Position numbers and translations under genes: made by a program. From the NCBI GenBank assembly GCA_016795485.1, contig JAEUHM010000020.1, forward strand, positions 1-64,000: DNA of 64,000 nt, written 5' to 3'. Position 1 is the first letter of the stretch, and each line of letters begins with the position of its first letter. The notes below the pieces were generated by a model. That model did no database searches. It had not been told where the DNA came from and worked only from the letters and a program-made list of their open reading frames with translations. This DNA comes from Verrucomicrobiaceae bacterium (lineage in GTDB: Bacteria; Verrucomicrobiota; Verrucomicrobiia; Verrucomicrobiales; Verrucomicrobiaceae). This document shows, piece after piece, positions 42,668-52,343 of the stretch.

Positions 42668-44206
42668 ATGCCAATCACTCGCGCCCTTCTTTCCGTCTCT
42701 GACAAAACCGGGATCCTTGATTTCGCCAAAGGCCTTACGGCCCTTGGTGTCGAAATCCTGTCCACCGGCGGCACTGCCAAGCACCTCAAAGAGAACGGCG
42801 TGCAAGTCATTGACGTTTCGGACCACACGAAGTTCCCTGAACTGTTCGATGGGCGAGTGAAGACCCTCCACCCCAAGGTCCATGGTGGCCTGCTTCAGCG
42901 CCGAGACAATGATGAGGACATCAGGGACGCCAAAAAGCACGACATCCCCGTCATCGACCTCGTCGCAATCAATCTTTATCCCTTCGAGCAGACCGTGGCT
43001 AAGCCAGGTGTGACGTTGGAGGAGGCTATCGAGAACATCGACATCGGCGGCCCTTCGATGCTCCGCTCGGCAGCCAAGAATCACCGTTGGGTTACCGTCG
43101 TGAGCGACCCAACGGATTACTCAGTGGTGCTGGAGGAAATGAAGGAGCACGAGGGCGATACCACCTTGGCCACTCGTGAACGACTGGCTTGTAAAGTCTT
43201 CCAGCGCACCTCCGCCTACGACAGCGCCATTGCAGCCTTCCTCAACAAAGAGCAGACCTCTCAAAAGACGTTCTCGGTTTCGCTGCCGCTCTACGCTGAA
43301 CTCCGCTACGGAGACAATCCTCACCAGCATGCCGCGCTCTACGGCAATTTTGGCGATTACTTCACCAAGCTGCACGGGAAAGACCTCAGCTACACCAATG
43401 TCCTCGACGTTTCCGCTGCTGCTGGCCTAGTGCAGGAGTTTCGTCGCCCGACGGTTGCCATCTTAAAGCACACCAACCCCTGTGGAGTTGGCTGTGCGGA
43501 CGAGGATTTGCGCGAGGCCTGGGAAAAGGCATTCGAGACGGACAAACAAGCCCCGTTTGGTGGTGTCATTGTAACCAATCGCTCCATGACCCTCGGTCTG
43601 GCTAAGCTCATCAGCGAGATTTTCACCGATGTGATCATCGCCCCGGATTTTGACGCTGATGCACGCGCTCATTTGCAGAAGAAAAAGAACCTGCGGCTTA
43701 TCCAGATGCTGGAGACCGTGCCTGAGGCTCTCAGTCAGCCCATCGTGCGCAATGCTCCCGGCGGCCTCATGGTCATGGATGCCGATCCCCGCGCTCTCGG
43801 CCTTGAAGACCTCGAAAGCAAGGTCAAAACCAAGCGTCCCCCCACCCGCGAGGAAATAGAAGCGATGCGGTTTGCCATGCGCGTCTGCAAACACGTGAAA
43901 AGCAATGCGATTGTCTTCGCCAAGCACGACCGCACACTCGGCATCGGAGCGGGCCAAATGAGCCGAGTCGACTCGTGTCGCATTGCTGTCTGGAAAGCAA
44001 AGGAGGCCGGCCTCAGCCTAGAAAACTCCGTGGTAGCCAGTGATGCGATGTTCCCGTTTGCCGATGGCCTCATCGCCTGTGCCGAAGCCGGAGCCACCGC
44101 CGCGATTCAGCCAGGAGGCTCCCTCAGAGACGAGGAAGTCATCGCTGCCGCGAATGAGCGAGATATCGCCATGTGCTTCACCGGCCACCGGCATTTCCTG
44201 CATTGA
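42668..44206 (+). CDS. purH: Bifunctional AICAR transformylase/IMP cyclohydrolase
   Basis: Start at ATG 42668 ([19 protein letters not shown]) gives 512 residues, the normal PurH length. The N-terminal IMP cyclohydrolase (MGS-like) domain shows [31 protein letters not shown] and [17 protein letters not shown]. The C-terminal AICAR formyltransferase domain has [26 protein letters not shown] (catalytic Lys/His region) and [19 protein letters not shown]. It performs the last two steps of purine synthesis in the cytosol. A single-gene unit, it is divergent from the sigma factor. Confidence 0.97.
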   Translation: MPITRALLSVSDKTGILDFAKGLTALGVEILSTGGTAKHLKENGVQVIDVSDHTKFPELFDGRVKTLHPKVHGGLLQRRDNDEDIRDAKKHDIPVIDLVAINLYPFEQTVAKPGVTLEEAIENIDIGGPSMLRSAAKNHRWVTVVSDPTDYSVVLEEMKEHEGDTTLATRERLACKVFQRTSAYDSAIAAFLNKEQTSQKTFSVSLPLYAELRYGDNPHQHAALYGNFGDYFTKLHGKDLSYTNVLDVSAAAGLVQEFRRPTVAILKHTNPCGVGCADEDLREAWEKAFETDKQAPFGGVIVTNRSMTLGLAKLISEIFTDVIIAPDFDADARAHLQKKKNLRLIQMLETVPEALSQPIVRNAPGGLMVMDADPRALGLEDLESKVKTKRPPTREEIEAMRFAMRVCKHVKSNAIVFAKHDRTLGIGAGQMSRVDSCRIAVWKAKEAGLSLENSVVASDAMFPFADGLIACAEAGATAAIQPGGSLRDEEVIAAANERDIAMCFTGHRHFLH

Positions 44207-44299
44207 GGTATTTTGTTTGTCAGGTGGAAGCCCTGACCTGCGGCCACTGAACAACCGAAACTTTGAGTAGTCTCGCAGGGGTATTGGTTCGTTATATGG

Positions 44300-44341
44300 C
44301 ACGGGGACAAACCGCGTCTTGGACGTTTGTTTGTGCCCGTG
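44300..44341 (+). promoter_or_regulatory. Strong hairpin in the leader of the lipoprotein gene
   Basis: CACGGGGACAAAC (44300-44312) pairs with GTTTGTGCCCGTG (44329-44341) with one mismatch, 12 of 13 pairs, and a 16-base loop. It ends only 13 bases before the ATG at 44355 and no Shine-Dalgarno is visible in between. It could be a purH terminator without a U tract, or a structure that controls the lipoprotein gene. Confidence 0.5.
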
Positions 44342-44354
44342 TTACATTCGGATC

Positions 44355-44798
44355 ATGAAAAAGCTTCTTCTTGGCCTCTGTCTTTCGGTTTTGGCTTCTA
44401 GTTGTGTGGCTCCCATTGAACGGCGGGTTACGGCGAATCCGCAGATGTTTGAGAAGCTTAGCCGCGACCACAAGGAAGCGGTGAGATCCGGTGCTGTGAA
44501 GGAGGGGATGAGCAAAGACGCCGTGTATCTGGCTTGGGGCAAGCCTGCTAGAGTTCAGATGGGGCGTCGTGAGGGCAAGAACCTTGAGCGCTGGAGCTAC
44601 AACACCTACCAACCGGTCTACACTACTAGTTTTGGATTTGGTACGGGCTGGGGTGGGTGGGGTGGCGGATGCGGTGGCTTTGGTGGATTCGGCGGCCCTT
44701 TTTCTTTTGGGGGCACGGGTTTGGACTACGTGCCTGTCGAAGGACGGTCAGTGGAGTTTATCAACGACCGAGTAGTGGGGTTTACGATTCCGCGCTGA
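44355..44798 (+). CDS. Small lipoprotein with glycine-rich segment
   Basis: ATG at 44355 (MKKLLLGLCLSVLASSC) gives 147 residues with a lipobox LASSC, so the mature protein starts at a lipidated Cys. The N-terminal part (GMSKDAVYLAWGKPARVQMG) recalls BamE/SmpA-like outer-membrane lipoproteins, which share the GMsxxeVxxxxGxP pattern. A Gly/Phe/Trp-rich stretch (about 90-120, codons of 44640-44720) follows. A role in outer-membrane biogenesis is possible but not established. It is convergent with the beta-lactamase-fold gene, three bases between stops. Confidence 0.8.
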   Translation: MKKLLLGLCLSVLASSCVAPIERRVTANPQMFEKLSRDHKEAVRSGAVKEGMSKDAVYLAWGKPARVQMGRREGKNLERWSYNTYQPVYTTSFGFGTGWGGWGGGCGGFGGFGGPFSFGGTGLDYVPVEGRSVEFINDRVVGFTIPR

Positions 44799-44801
44799 AT
44801 C

Positions 44802-46007
44802 CTAGCCTTTATTCCAGCCGCTAACCTTACTAGCAGCCGCGTAGAAGGTGTTCTGGATGTCCAGGTTTACCGTGTCTAGGGCTGCAGGCCGCAGATTGAA
44901 GAGCGCAACCCAGTCGAAACCATTTCCAAGGCGGACCATGATCGTTTTTGTTCCTGGAAGGCCGCCAATGTACCACATATCGGGACGGCCAGACTGGCCC
45001 TGCGGGCGCACCAACCAACCGAGTCCGTGGAATGCTCCCGTGCCGCCTCCAGAGCCTGGAGCAAGATTTGCCGCGATCAGATGCATGGTCTCGGGTCTGA
45101 GGATGGGCTTGCGAGCATCGTGATCCATACCCATCAGGAAGGCCAAAACGTCACGCACTGATCCAACCCATCCACCATTTGCCGCACTCGCTTCGATGGA
45201 AAACGTACCATATGGCCAGGGCACCTTACCCGGCGAGGTAGGAAAGACGCTGGGACCTAGGCTGCCATCGTGATGGTAATAGCGCACTTCATTGCGCAAC
45301 GGCTGAAGTGACTTGCCCAATGCCATTGTGTCTGCTCCACAGCGCTCAAAGACGAGATCTTTAACGGCCTTTTCATAGCGATCACCGGTGACCTGCTCGA
45401 TGACTCTGCCAAGTAGAACGTAACCGAAGTTACAGTAGGAGTAGGTTGTTCCCGGCTCGGCATCTAGCTTGCGACTCATCATCCAACGAATGGTTAAGTC
45501 GGCATCAGCTGGCCCAGGGACCCCCGCTTCTGCACAGATCTGCGTGCTCTTAAACATGGCGTCCCCACTGCGTTCCTTCACCCAGCCTCCCGTGTGCAGA
45601 AGAAGGTGCTTGATGGTGATATTTTGCCAACGTGGATCGGCAATGACGCCAGTTAAGGGCTGAAGTTCTAACCGTGGCAATGCAGCCTCAGTCAGAGTGA
45701 GCTTCCCTTTTTCTACCAGCCGCAAAACAGCCATGGCAGTGAAGGTTTTGGAGAGACTTGCCAGTCGGAATCGCGAGTCGGGGCTGACTGGGATGCCTTT
45801 ATCGCGATCTGCCAAGCCAAAGCCTTTGGCATAAGCCAACTCCCCACCACGTGAGACCGCCAGTGCACCGCCCGGAAAACCATGACGCTGCATCAGAGTC
45901 TCCATCGCCTCGTCGATCGGAGCGATCTCGGCTCCTTTAGCTAGGAAGGGGACACCGAGAGCCGCTCCGAGCCAACGCCTGCGAGAGATAGTGAGAGGTT
46001 GCATCAT
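44802..46007 (-). CDS. Exported serine beta-lactamase-fold hydrolase
   Basis: The 401-residue protein has adjacent ATGs (46007, 46004) and a Tat-like leader SRRRWLGAALGVPFLAKGA. The catalytic SxxK is LASLSKTFTAM (Ser84/Lys87), the YxN element is YSYCNFGYVLLG, and WYIGGLPGTKT occupies the KTG position. The family includes class C-type esterases, DD-peptidases and 6-aminohexanoate dimer hydrolases; the substrate cannot be fixed. It is a second, only distantly related copy of the fold in this window (compare 25807), and unlike that copy it is exported. Confidence 0.87.
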   Translation of the reverse strand: MMQPLTISRRRWLGAALGVPFLAKGAEIAPIDEAMETLMQRHGFPGGALAVSRGGELAYAKGFGLADRDKGIPVSPDSRFRLASLSKTFTAMAVLRLVEKGKLTLTEAALPRLELQPLTGVIADPRWQNITIKHLLLHTGGWVKERSGDAMFKSTQICAEAGVPGPADADLTIRWMMSRKLDAEPGTTYSYCNFGYVLLGRVIEQVTGDRYEKAVKDLVFERCGADTMALGKSLQPLRNEVRYYHHDGSLGPSVFPTSPGKVPWPYGTFSIEASAANGGWVGSVRDVLAFLMGMDHDARKPILRPETMHLIAANLAPGSGGGTGAFHGLGWLVRPQGQSGRPDMWYIGGLPGTKTIMVRLGNGFDWVALFNLRPAALDTVNLDIQNTFYAAASKVSGWNKG

Positions 46008-46149
46008 TTCGGGCTACAAATGAATGGTCATGGGCTTGGATGTCCAACGGGTTTCTTCCTTATCAAGTCAAAGCCCGTGCTTGTGCTCCGCTATGGTCTG
46101 GGCATCATCCCCGCTCCCGTTTCACCTCAAACTCAACTCACTGTTCATC

Positions 46150-47073
46150 ATGTCGCTCGTAATTGCCGGAAGTGTCGCCATCGACAACGTCAAAACTCCC
46201 CACGATACCCAGGAAGGGTTGCTCGGCGGTTCCGCTGCTTATGCTTCTTTGGCGGCATCCATTTTCTGCAAGGATGTGCACTTGGTGGGAATCGTGGGCC
46301 ATGACTTCCCGAAACAGCATCTGTCTATGCTCGAAGCCAAAGGCATCAGCTTGGAAGGTGTGGAACGCAGCGCCGGAGCATCCTTTAGTTGGACGGGCGA
46401 GTATTTTGAGGACATGAACACCCGCGCCACTCACAACGTGGCCATCAACGTGCTAGAGCATTGGGTGCCCAAAGTCCCACAATCTGCGGCGAGTTCAGCA
46501 AAGATCGCAGTTCTGGCTAACATGAGCCCTGACAACCAATTGCAGACACTTGAACAGTGCTCTGGAGCCAGTTTTGTGGCAGCCGACACGATGGATCTGT
46601 GGATCAATATCGCCAACGAGCGTCTGCATGAAGTGCTGAAGAAGATTGACTTGCTCGTGATCAATGACGGGGAAGCCAAGGAGTTCGCAAAAACAACGAA
46701 TCTCGTCGATGCCGGCCGAAAACTTCAGGCGAAAGGCCCTCGGTTTGTGATCGTGAAGCGCGGCGAGCACGGAAGCTATGTATTTGGTGAGGGTGCTGAT
46801 GACTTCTTCTCATGCTCAGCTTATCCGCTTGAGTCAGTCTTTGATCCAACGGGTGCTGGGGACTCGTTCCTTGGCGGGCTGTGCGGTTGGCTCGCTGCCA
46901 ATGGGCGTTTTAAGCCTACTTTCGATGATCTGAAGAGCGCGGCAGCTCATGGCAGTGTGACCGCTAGCTTCACGTGTGAAGCATTCAGCACCCGCAGATT
47001 GCAGGAGGTCGATTCAGGCGATGTGGCCGAAAGAATCCAGAAACTGCGCTCCTACACAAGCTTTGCCGCGTAA
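46150..47073 (+). CDS. PfkB-family carbohydrate/nucleoside kinase
   Basis: The ATG at 46150 (MSLVIAGSVAIDNVKTP) gives 307 residues; upstream in-frame sequence is non-coding leader. PfkB signature 1 is partly seen as GLLGGSAAYASLAASIF and signature 2 is strong: FDPTGAGDSFLGGLCGWLA with catalytic Asp238. VIVKRGEHGSYVFG is the ATP-site strand. The enzyme phosphorylates a sugar or nucleoside in the cytosol. The closest pattern to my reading is the adenosine/sugar kinase group with a short lid; the substrate is open. It ends 8 bases before mrp and is probably co-transcribed with it. Confidence 0.88.
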   Translation: MSLVIAGSVAIDNVKTPHDTQEGLLGGSAAYASLAASIFCKDVHLVGIVGHDFPKQHLSMLEAKGISLEGVERSAGASFSWTGEYFEDMNTRATHNVAINVLEHWVPKVPQSAASSAKIAVLANMSPDNQLQTLEQCSGASFVAADTMDLWINIANERLHEVLKKIDLLVINDGEAKEFAKTTNLVDAGRKLQAKGPRFVIVKRGEHGSYVFGEGADDFFSCSAYPLESVFDPTGAGDSFLGGLCGWLAANGRFKPTFDDLKSAAAHGSVTASFTCEAFSTRRLQEVDSGDVAERIQKLRSYTSFAA

Positions 47074-47081
47074 CCATCGCG

Positions 47082-48131
47082 ATGATTAGCGAACAACAAG
47101 TGAAGGCAGCCCTTGGGGGCGTGAAGTATCCCGGTTTTAGCAGGGATATTGTGTCATTCGGCCTAGTCAAAGGTGTGAGCGTCAGTGGCTCGGATGTGAC
47201 CGTCGAGATATCTCTCGCAACCAGGGACGCTAACGTTCCTCGGCAGATCCACGAGGAAGCAACGACTGCGCTCAAGGCACTCCCTGGAGTGGGTCAAATC
47301 AAACTCAACTTTGACATCAAGGAGCCGCCTCAAGCTCCAGGTGCAGCAGGTGCATCGGGATTGGGTAAATCGAGCATCCCAGGTGTGAAGCGCATCATCG
47401 CTGTGGCCAGTGGCAAGGGTGGAGTGGGCAAGAGCACCGTAGCGTCCAATCTCGCAGTGGCCATCAGCCGCACAGGGGTAAAAGTGGGTCTTTGCGACTG
47501 TGATCTTTACGGACCGAGCATCGCGCACATGTTCGGCACGGATGAGCGTCCAATGGCTACCGAAGATCAACAAATCATCCCTATCCGCGCTCATGGCCTG
47601 CAATTGATGAGCATGGGCTTTTTGCTGGATGATGCATCTCCGGTGATCGTTCGCGGTCCAATTGCCACACGCTACACTCAGCAGTTCCTGCGGCAGTGCG
47701 CGTGGGATGATCTCGACTACTTGATCTTGGATCTTCCCCCAGGCACTGGTGACATTCAGCTCACAATCGTCCAAACGGTAGCGCTCGATGGTTCACTCAT
47801 CGTGACCACTCCACAGGAGGTGGCACTGATCGATGCTCGTAAAGCGGCATCCATGTTCGAGAAAGTGAATGTAAAGGTGCTCGGCATCGTGGAGAACATG
47901 GCTTACTTCCTTTGCCCGAGCGATGGCCAGATCTACCACATCTTTGGTGAAGGCGGCGGACAGCGTGAAGCAGAGCGCCTCGGCGTGCCGCTGCTTGGCC
48001 AAGTGCCGATTGAAATGGCCGTTCGCGAGGCAGGAGATGCAGGTCGGCCCGTTGCCCTCGGATCTGGAGCTGGAAGCGAAGTTTTTGCTGACATCGCAAG
48101 GCAGGTCATGGCCATGGTAGCGGTGAACTAG
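47082..48131 (+). CDS. mrp: Mrp/ApbC-family iron-sulfur carrier ATPase lacking the CxxC
   Basis: The 349-residue protein has an N-terminal MIP18/DUF59 domain (1-80, VKYPGFSRDIVSFGLVKGV) and a P-loop ATPase with deviant Walker A ASGKGGVGKSTVASNL (Lys117), CDLYGPSIAHM and LILDLPPGTGDIQL. In nearly all Mrp/ApbC/NBP35 proteins the following ENMSYF sequence reads CPxC and the two cysteines bridge a 4Fe-4S cluster between subunits. Here it is ENMAYFLCPSDGQIYHIFGEGGG-like, with Cys278 but Asp281 in place of the second cysteine. The fold is intact, so the protein may bind Fe-S differently, or act as an ATPase only. Confidence 0.9.
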   Translation: MISEQQVKAALGGVKYPGFSRDIVSFGLVKGVSVSGSDVTVEISLATRDANVPRQIHEEATTALKALPGVGQIKLNFDIKEPPQAPGAAGASGLGKSSIPGVKRIIAVASGKGGVGKSTVASNLAVAISRTGVKVGLCDCDLYGPSIAHMFGTDERPMATEDQQIIPIRAHGLQLMSMGFLLDDASPVIVRGPIATRYTQQFLRQCAWDDLDYLILDLPPGTGDIQLTIVQTVALDGSLIVTTPQEVALIDARKAASMFEKVNVKVLGIVENMAYFLCPSDGQIYHIFGEGGGQREAERLGVPLLGQVPIEMAVREAGDAGRPVALGSGAGSEVFADIARQVMAMVAVN

Positions 48132-48225
48132 TCCCTGACTTGAAATTGGCCCGTCACCAAGCTTGCAAGTGCTGCCGTGACACGGTAAACATTCAAACCA
48201 ACAGGTCGCTGGTATTCATTTCCAA

Positions 48226-48313
<88 letters not shown>

Positions 48314-48392
48314 CCGCAGTGGGACCAGTGAGCATTCTTGGTGGCAATTGGCCAAACTGAGCGCCATGATCCGGTGACTTCATTAATTTTTG

Positions 48393-49400
48393 ATGCCAAA
48401 ATCTTCTTCATTTCGTGCTCTTGTCACTGGCGGTGCTGGATTCATCGGCAGCGCGCTCGTCTGGGAACTGAATCGCCGTGGAATCGACAACATCGTCATC
48501 GCAGACCGCCTTGGCACTGATGAAAAGTGGCGCAATCTGGTTCCGCTAAAATATGCGGACTACATTGATGGCATTGACTTAATCAGCTCGGTTCAGTCAC
48601 GCCCAGAAAGCCTCGGACAATTTGATGCGGTGTTCCATCTTGGTGCCTGCTCGGCCACCACGGAGCGGGACTCCGACTACTTGATGCGCAACAACTTCGA
48701 GTTCACCAAGCAACTGGCTCTTTGGGCCGTAGCGAGGAACTCTCGCTTCGTGTATGCATCTTCTGCAGCCACTTACGGTGACGGAACGCATGGGATGGAC
48801 GACACTATGAGCGACCTCGACTGCCTTCGTCCGCTGAACATGTATGGCTACTCGAAGCACTTGTTCGACCAATATGCGACTCGCAGCGGTTTGATGCGCC
48901 GGATCGTGGGCTTGAAGTATTTCAACGTCTACGGCCCAAACGAAGACCACAAGGCAGATATGCGCTCAGTGGTGCACAAGTCATTCGCTCAGGTGCTCAA
49001 AGAAGGCCGCATTCAACTCTTCAAGTCTCATCGTCCTGACTACAAAGATGGCGAACAGAAACGCGATTTCTTGTACGTGAAAGATGCGGTGAACATGACG
49101 CTTCACCTGGGCACCTCTCCATTGGCAGCAGGACTTTATAACCTGGGTAGTGGCGAGGCTCGTAGTTGGGTCGACTTGGCCAAGGCCATCTTTGCGGCCC
49201 TCGGAAAGGAGCCGGTGATTGAGTTTATCGACATGCCGGACACCCTCCGGGACAAATATCAGTATTACACATGTGCCAACATCGCAAAACTCCGCGGAAG
49301 CGGCTACTCGGCACCTGTTATGTCCATTGAAGATGCTGTAGCCGATTACGTGAAGAACTACCTCATGCACGACCGCCGACTCGGTGACGAAGTCGCCTGA
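48393..49400 (+). CDS. hldD: ADP-L-glycero-D-manno-heptose 6-epimerase
   Basis: ATG at 48393 is favoured over the TTG one codon upstream; 335 residues. It is an extended SDR with NAD(P)-binding [12 protein letters not shown], the HldD-typical [12 protein letters not shown], catalytic YGYSK (Tyr151, Lys155) and [14 protein letters not shown]. The HldD hallmarks RSVVHK and [13 protein letters not shown] distinguish it from UDP-glucose epimerases. It makes L,D-heptose for the lipopolysaccharide inner core, which implies a Gram-negative outer membrane. The other heptose genes (hldA, hldC, gmhB) are not in the window. Confidence 0.92.
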   Translation: MPKSSSFRALVTGGAGFIGSALVWELNRRGIDNIVIADRLGTDEKWRNLVPLKYADYIDGIDLISSVQSRPESLGQFDAVFHLGACSATTERDSDYLMRNNFEFTKQLALWAVARNSRFVYASSAATYGDGTHGMDDTMSDLDCLRPLNMYGYSKHLFDQYATRSGLMRRIVGLKYFNVYGPNEDHKADMRSVVHKSFAQVLKEGRIQLFKSHRPDYKDGEQKRDFLYVKDAVNMTLHLGTSPLAAGLYNLGSGEARSWVDLAKAIFAALGKEPVIEFIDMPDTLRDKYQYYTCANIAKLRGSGYSAPVMSIEDAVADYVKNYLMHDRRLGDEVA

Positions 49401-49454
49401 TTTCAATCCTTGGCTTGAGTTACAAACAAACACCGCCACTGTGCGACCACTTTT

Positions 49455-50231
49455 ATGAGTCCAGTTGAGTTGTTTGATCTGTCGGGAAAGACCGCCGTGG
49501 TTATCGGAGGCACCGGTGAGTTGTGTGGAGCTATTGCCGAGGGCTTTGCGGCCGCCAATGCCGAAGTCGTCTTGGTTGGGCGAGACGCGACCAAGGCAGA
49601 AAAGCGACTCGAGAAAATTGGCACCGGGGGTGGCGAGGCTTACTTTGTGGCCGCAGATGCAGCAAAGAAAAGTGATCTTCAACTCGTGCTGGACACCGTT
49701 TTGGAGCGCTCCAAGAAAGTGGACATACTGGTCAACGGCGCGGGTGTGAACTCACCCACGCCATTCCTCGACATTCCAGAAGAGGAATACGACAGGATCA
49801 TGAACATCAACACCAAGGCGGTTGTTTTGGCCTGCCAAGTCTTCGGCAGGTACTTTGTCGACAACAAGGTAGAGGGTAGCATCATCAACCTTGGCTCCAT
49901 GTCCGGCTTGTTGCCGCTGAGTCGAGTATTTACCTACTCCATGAGCAAGGCGGCAGTTCACAACTTGTCCAAGAATCTAGCTCGGGAGTGGGCACCTCTA
50001 GGCATTCGGGTCAATACTTTGGTGCCTGGATTTTTTCCCGCTGAACAAAATCGCAAGGTCCTGACGCCAGATCGCGTGGCAAAAATCATGGGACACACGC
50101 CAGCAGCCCGATTTGGCGAGGCTAGAGAGCTCATTGGAGCCGCGCTACTCCTTGCCAGTAATGCTGCAGGCTCATTTATCACCGGACATGAGATGGTGGT
50201 GGACGGTGGCTATTCGTCCATGACGATCTAG
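49455..50231 (+). CDS. Short-chain dehydrogenase/reductase
   Basis: The 258-residue classical SDR has cofactor motif [15 protein letters not shown] (an unusual glycine-rich loop, GGTGELCG), [10 protein letters not shown] (Arg favouring NADP-like phosphate contact), [11 protein letters not shown], catalytic Ser149 region NLGSMSG, Tyr161/Lys165 in [11 protein letters not shown] and the C-terminal [17 protein letters not shown]. The layout resembles D-mannonate (fructuronate) oxidoreductases and gluconate 5-dehydrogenases, which reduce sugar-acid ketones; the specificity is inferred. It is encoded between hldD and queA on the same strand, with 15 bases before queA. Confidence 0.88.
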   Translation: MSPVELFDLSGKTAVVIGGTGELCGAIAEGFAAANAEVVLVGRDATKAEKRLEKIGTGGGEAYFVAADAAKKSDLQLVLDTVLERSKKVDILVNGAGVNSPTPFLDIPEEEYDRIMNINTKAVVLACQVFGRYFVDNKVEGSIINLGSMSGLLPLSRVFTYSMSKAAVHNLSKNLAREWAPLGIRVNTLVPGFFPAEQNRKVLTPDRVAKIMGHTPAARFGEARELIGAALLLASNAAGSFITGHEMVVDGGYSSMTI

Positions 50232-50246
50232 GCGGCTGGGCAGCGA

Positions 50247-51221
50247 ATGAAGCTCTCTGACTTCGACTACCACCTCCCGCAGGAACTCATCGCCTCTCAA
50301 CCGCTACCCCAGCGGGATGCGAGCCGCATGATGGTAGTCGACCGCACGGCAGGAAAGATTTCGCATCGCTCGTTTGCAGACTTACTTGGTTTCGCTCGTG
50401 AAGGGGATGTCTGGATCTTCAACGATTCACGGGTCGAGCGTGCTCGTTTTTTCTCGCCAGATGGGAAGAGGGAGATTCTTCGCCTAGAGGCACTATCGCC
50501 ACTCCGTTGGCGCTGTCTCGTACGACCAGGGAAGAAGTTTCGCTTGGGAGATGCGGTCCCTGTAGGGACCCACGAGGGCAAGGTGGTCGAAATCTTGGCC
50601 AACGGCGAACGAGTCATCGAATGGGGCAGCTTGATCGATGATGATCTCGATGGGCATCTGGCTCTGCCGCACTACATGAAGCGAGACGACGATGAGAGTG
50701 ACCGTGAGCGCTATCAGACGGTCTATTCGCGACAGTTGGGTTCAATTGCCGCACCAACTGCTGGGCTCCATTTCACGCCTGAAATCATGAGCCGATTGCC
50801 TCACGCGTTCGTCACGTTGCACGTAGGAGTCGGGACCTTCCAACCGGTGAAGGTGGACAACATCAACGAGCACGTGATGCACACTGAGCGCTACGAAGTG
50901 CAAGCGGAAACAGCAAAAATGGTGGCGGAAGCGCGCCGTGTGGTCGCTGTAGGCACCACGGCGTGCCGAACATTGGAAACGGTAGCGGCACGTCATGGCC
51001 AAGTTGTCCAAGAATCAGGAAAAACCGATATTTTCTTGCGCCCAGGCTCATCATTCAAGGCAGTTGGAGCGCTTTTGACCAACTTTCATCTTCCGAAGAG
51101 CAGCCTAATCATGCTGGTAAGCGCGTTTGCCGGCAGGGATTTGATCATGGAGGCGTATGCCCAAGCCGTGCAAGAACGCTATCGCTTTTTCAGCTACGGT
51201 GACTGCATGTTGATCGTTTAA
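50247..51221 (+). CDS. queA: S-adenosylmethionine:tRNA ribosyltransferase-isomerase
   Basis: The 324-residue protein shows QueA hallmarks: LSDFDYHLPQELIASQPL and RDASRMMVVDR at the N-terminus, VWIFNDSRV, the later YQTVYSRQLGSIAAPTAGL with HFTPEI, and LHVGVGTFQPV followed by HVMHTERYEV. It transfers and isomerises the ribosyl group of SAM onto preQ1 in tRNA to give epoxyqueuosine. The catalytic domain ends with FLRPGSSFKAVGALLTNFHLP. It is complete and 5 bases before the nagX-like gene. tgt and queG are not in the window. Confidence 0.95.
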   Translation: MKLSDFDYHLPQELIASQPLPQRDASRMMVVDRTAGKISHRSFADLLGFAREGDVWIFNDSRVERARFFSPDGKREILRLEALSPLRWRCLVRPGKKFRLGDAVPVGTHEGKVVEILANGERVIEWGSLIDDDLDGHLALPHYMKRDDDESDRERYQTVYSRQLGSIAAPTAGLHFTPEIMSRLPHAFVTLHVGVGTFQPVKVDNINEHVMHTERYEVQAETAKMVAEARRVVAVGTTACRTLETVAARHGQVVQESGKTDIFLRPGSSFKAVGALLTNFHLPKSSLIMLVSAFAGRDLIMEAYAQAVQERYRFFSYGDCMLIV

Positions 51222-51226
51222 CCGCC

Positions 51227-52270
51227 ATGCAGGAGGCCAAATCAGACCGATTACTTTCCATTGATGCCCTTCGTGGCTTCGATATGTGCTGGATTCTTGG
51301 TCTGTCCGGCGTTTTGCGCAAAGTCACCGGCGAGGGATGGCTTTCGCAGCAGATGACGCATGTAGATTGGGAGGGATTTCGCTTCTACGATCTCATCTTC
51401 CCGCTGTTTTTGTTCCTTTCCGGTGTCTCGCTGGCTTACGCAGTGCCCAAACGGCTCTCGACTCGTGGAGTTCAGGCCACCGTTCTTCATTTGCTGTGGC
51501 GCGGCCTGATCCTCACATGCTTGGGCATCCTGCTATCTGGCGGCGTGAAGGATGGATGGGAGCAAGTTCGTTGGCTGGGTGTGCTTCAGCGCATTGGTAT
51601 TGCCTCCATGTGCGCGGGAATGATCTCCATCTGGTTTTCCACTGTCGGTGTCGCCATTTGGGCATCTGGACTATTGCTCGGCTACTGCCTACTCCTTGGG
51701 TTTGTCCCAGTCCCTGGATTTGGGGCAGGGGACTTTAGGGAGGGGCACAACCTGACCAATTACCTCGATAAAATGTTCCTTCCCGGCCGCAAATACGATG
51801 GAGAGCACGACCCGGAGGGACTTCTGAGCACTCTTCCCGCCATTGCAACCGCACTGCTTGGGATCTTGGCTGGTAAGTGGCTCAAGTCGGGTGTTTCCGA
51901 CGCGAAAAAGTCTGGTGGGCTAATCGCAGCGGGCGTCATCTTGTTGATTTGCGGTTGGGCGTGGCATCCGTTTTTTCCAGTCATCAAAAAGATTTGGACG
52001 TCCAGCTTTGTCTTGGTCTCCGCTGCTTGGAGTTCGATCCTGCTTGGCGTTTTTTGTCTTGTTGTAGACCAATGCCGCTGTCGTCGATGGACTTTGCCAT
52101 TCGTCTGGGTCGGAAGTAATCCGATCTTGTTGTATTTGTTGTCTGGCTTCGGGGCGTTTTCTGCCGTTGCGGCCCGCTTGGGCGGGACGGGACAGCCTTT
52201 GGTGTCATTTGGGCTCATGCTTGCCTTGGCATGGTGGCTGCATAAGCAACAAATCGTGGTTAAGGTCTGA
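51227..52270 (+). CDS. Membrane acyltransferase, DUF5009/NagX (HGSNAT)-like
   Basis: The 347-residue protein opens with DRLLSIDALRGFDMCWILG, the family signature (DalRGfdm), and has about nine membrane segments, including GFRFYDLIFPLFLFLSGVSL. This matches DUF5009/HGSNAT proteins, in which human HGSNAT acetylates the terminal glucosamine of heparan sulfate across the lysosomal membrane, and NagX in bacteria is linked with amino-sugar uptake. Here it could acetylate amino sugars released by the sulfatases and other hydrolases in the window, which is inference. It lies just after queA. Confidence 0.85.
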   Translation: MQEAKSDRLLSIDALRGFDMCWILGLSGVLRKVTGEGWLSQQMTHVDWEGFRFYDLIFPLFLFLSGVSLAYAVPKRLSTRGVQATVLHLLWRGLILTCLGILLSGGVKDGWEQVRWLGVLQRIGIASMCAGMISIWFSTVGVAIWASGLLLGYCLLLGFVPVPGFGAGDFREGHNLTNYLDKMFLPGRKYDGEHDPEGLLSTLPAIATALLGILAGKWLKSGVSDAKKSGGLIAAGVILLICGWAWHPFFPVIKKIWTSSFVLVSAAWSSILLGVFCLVVDQCRCRRWTLPFVWVGSNPILLYLLSGFGAFSAVAARLGGTGQPLVSFGLMLALAWWLHKQQIVVKV

Positions 52271-52343
52271 CACTGGTCGCTCTACCCATAACTACAAACA
52301 ATGATTGTAAGACGCAGTTTAATGGTGTCGGTTCCGATAGCTT

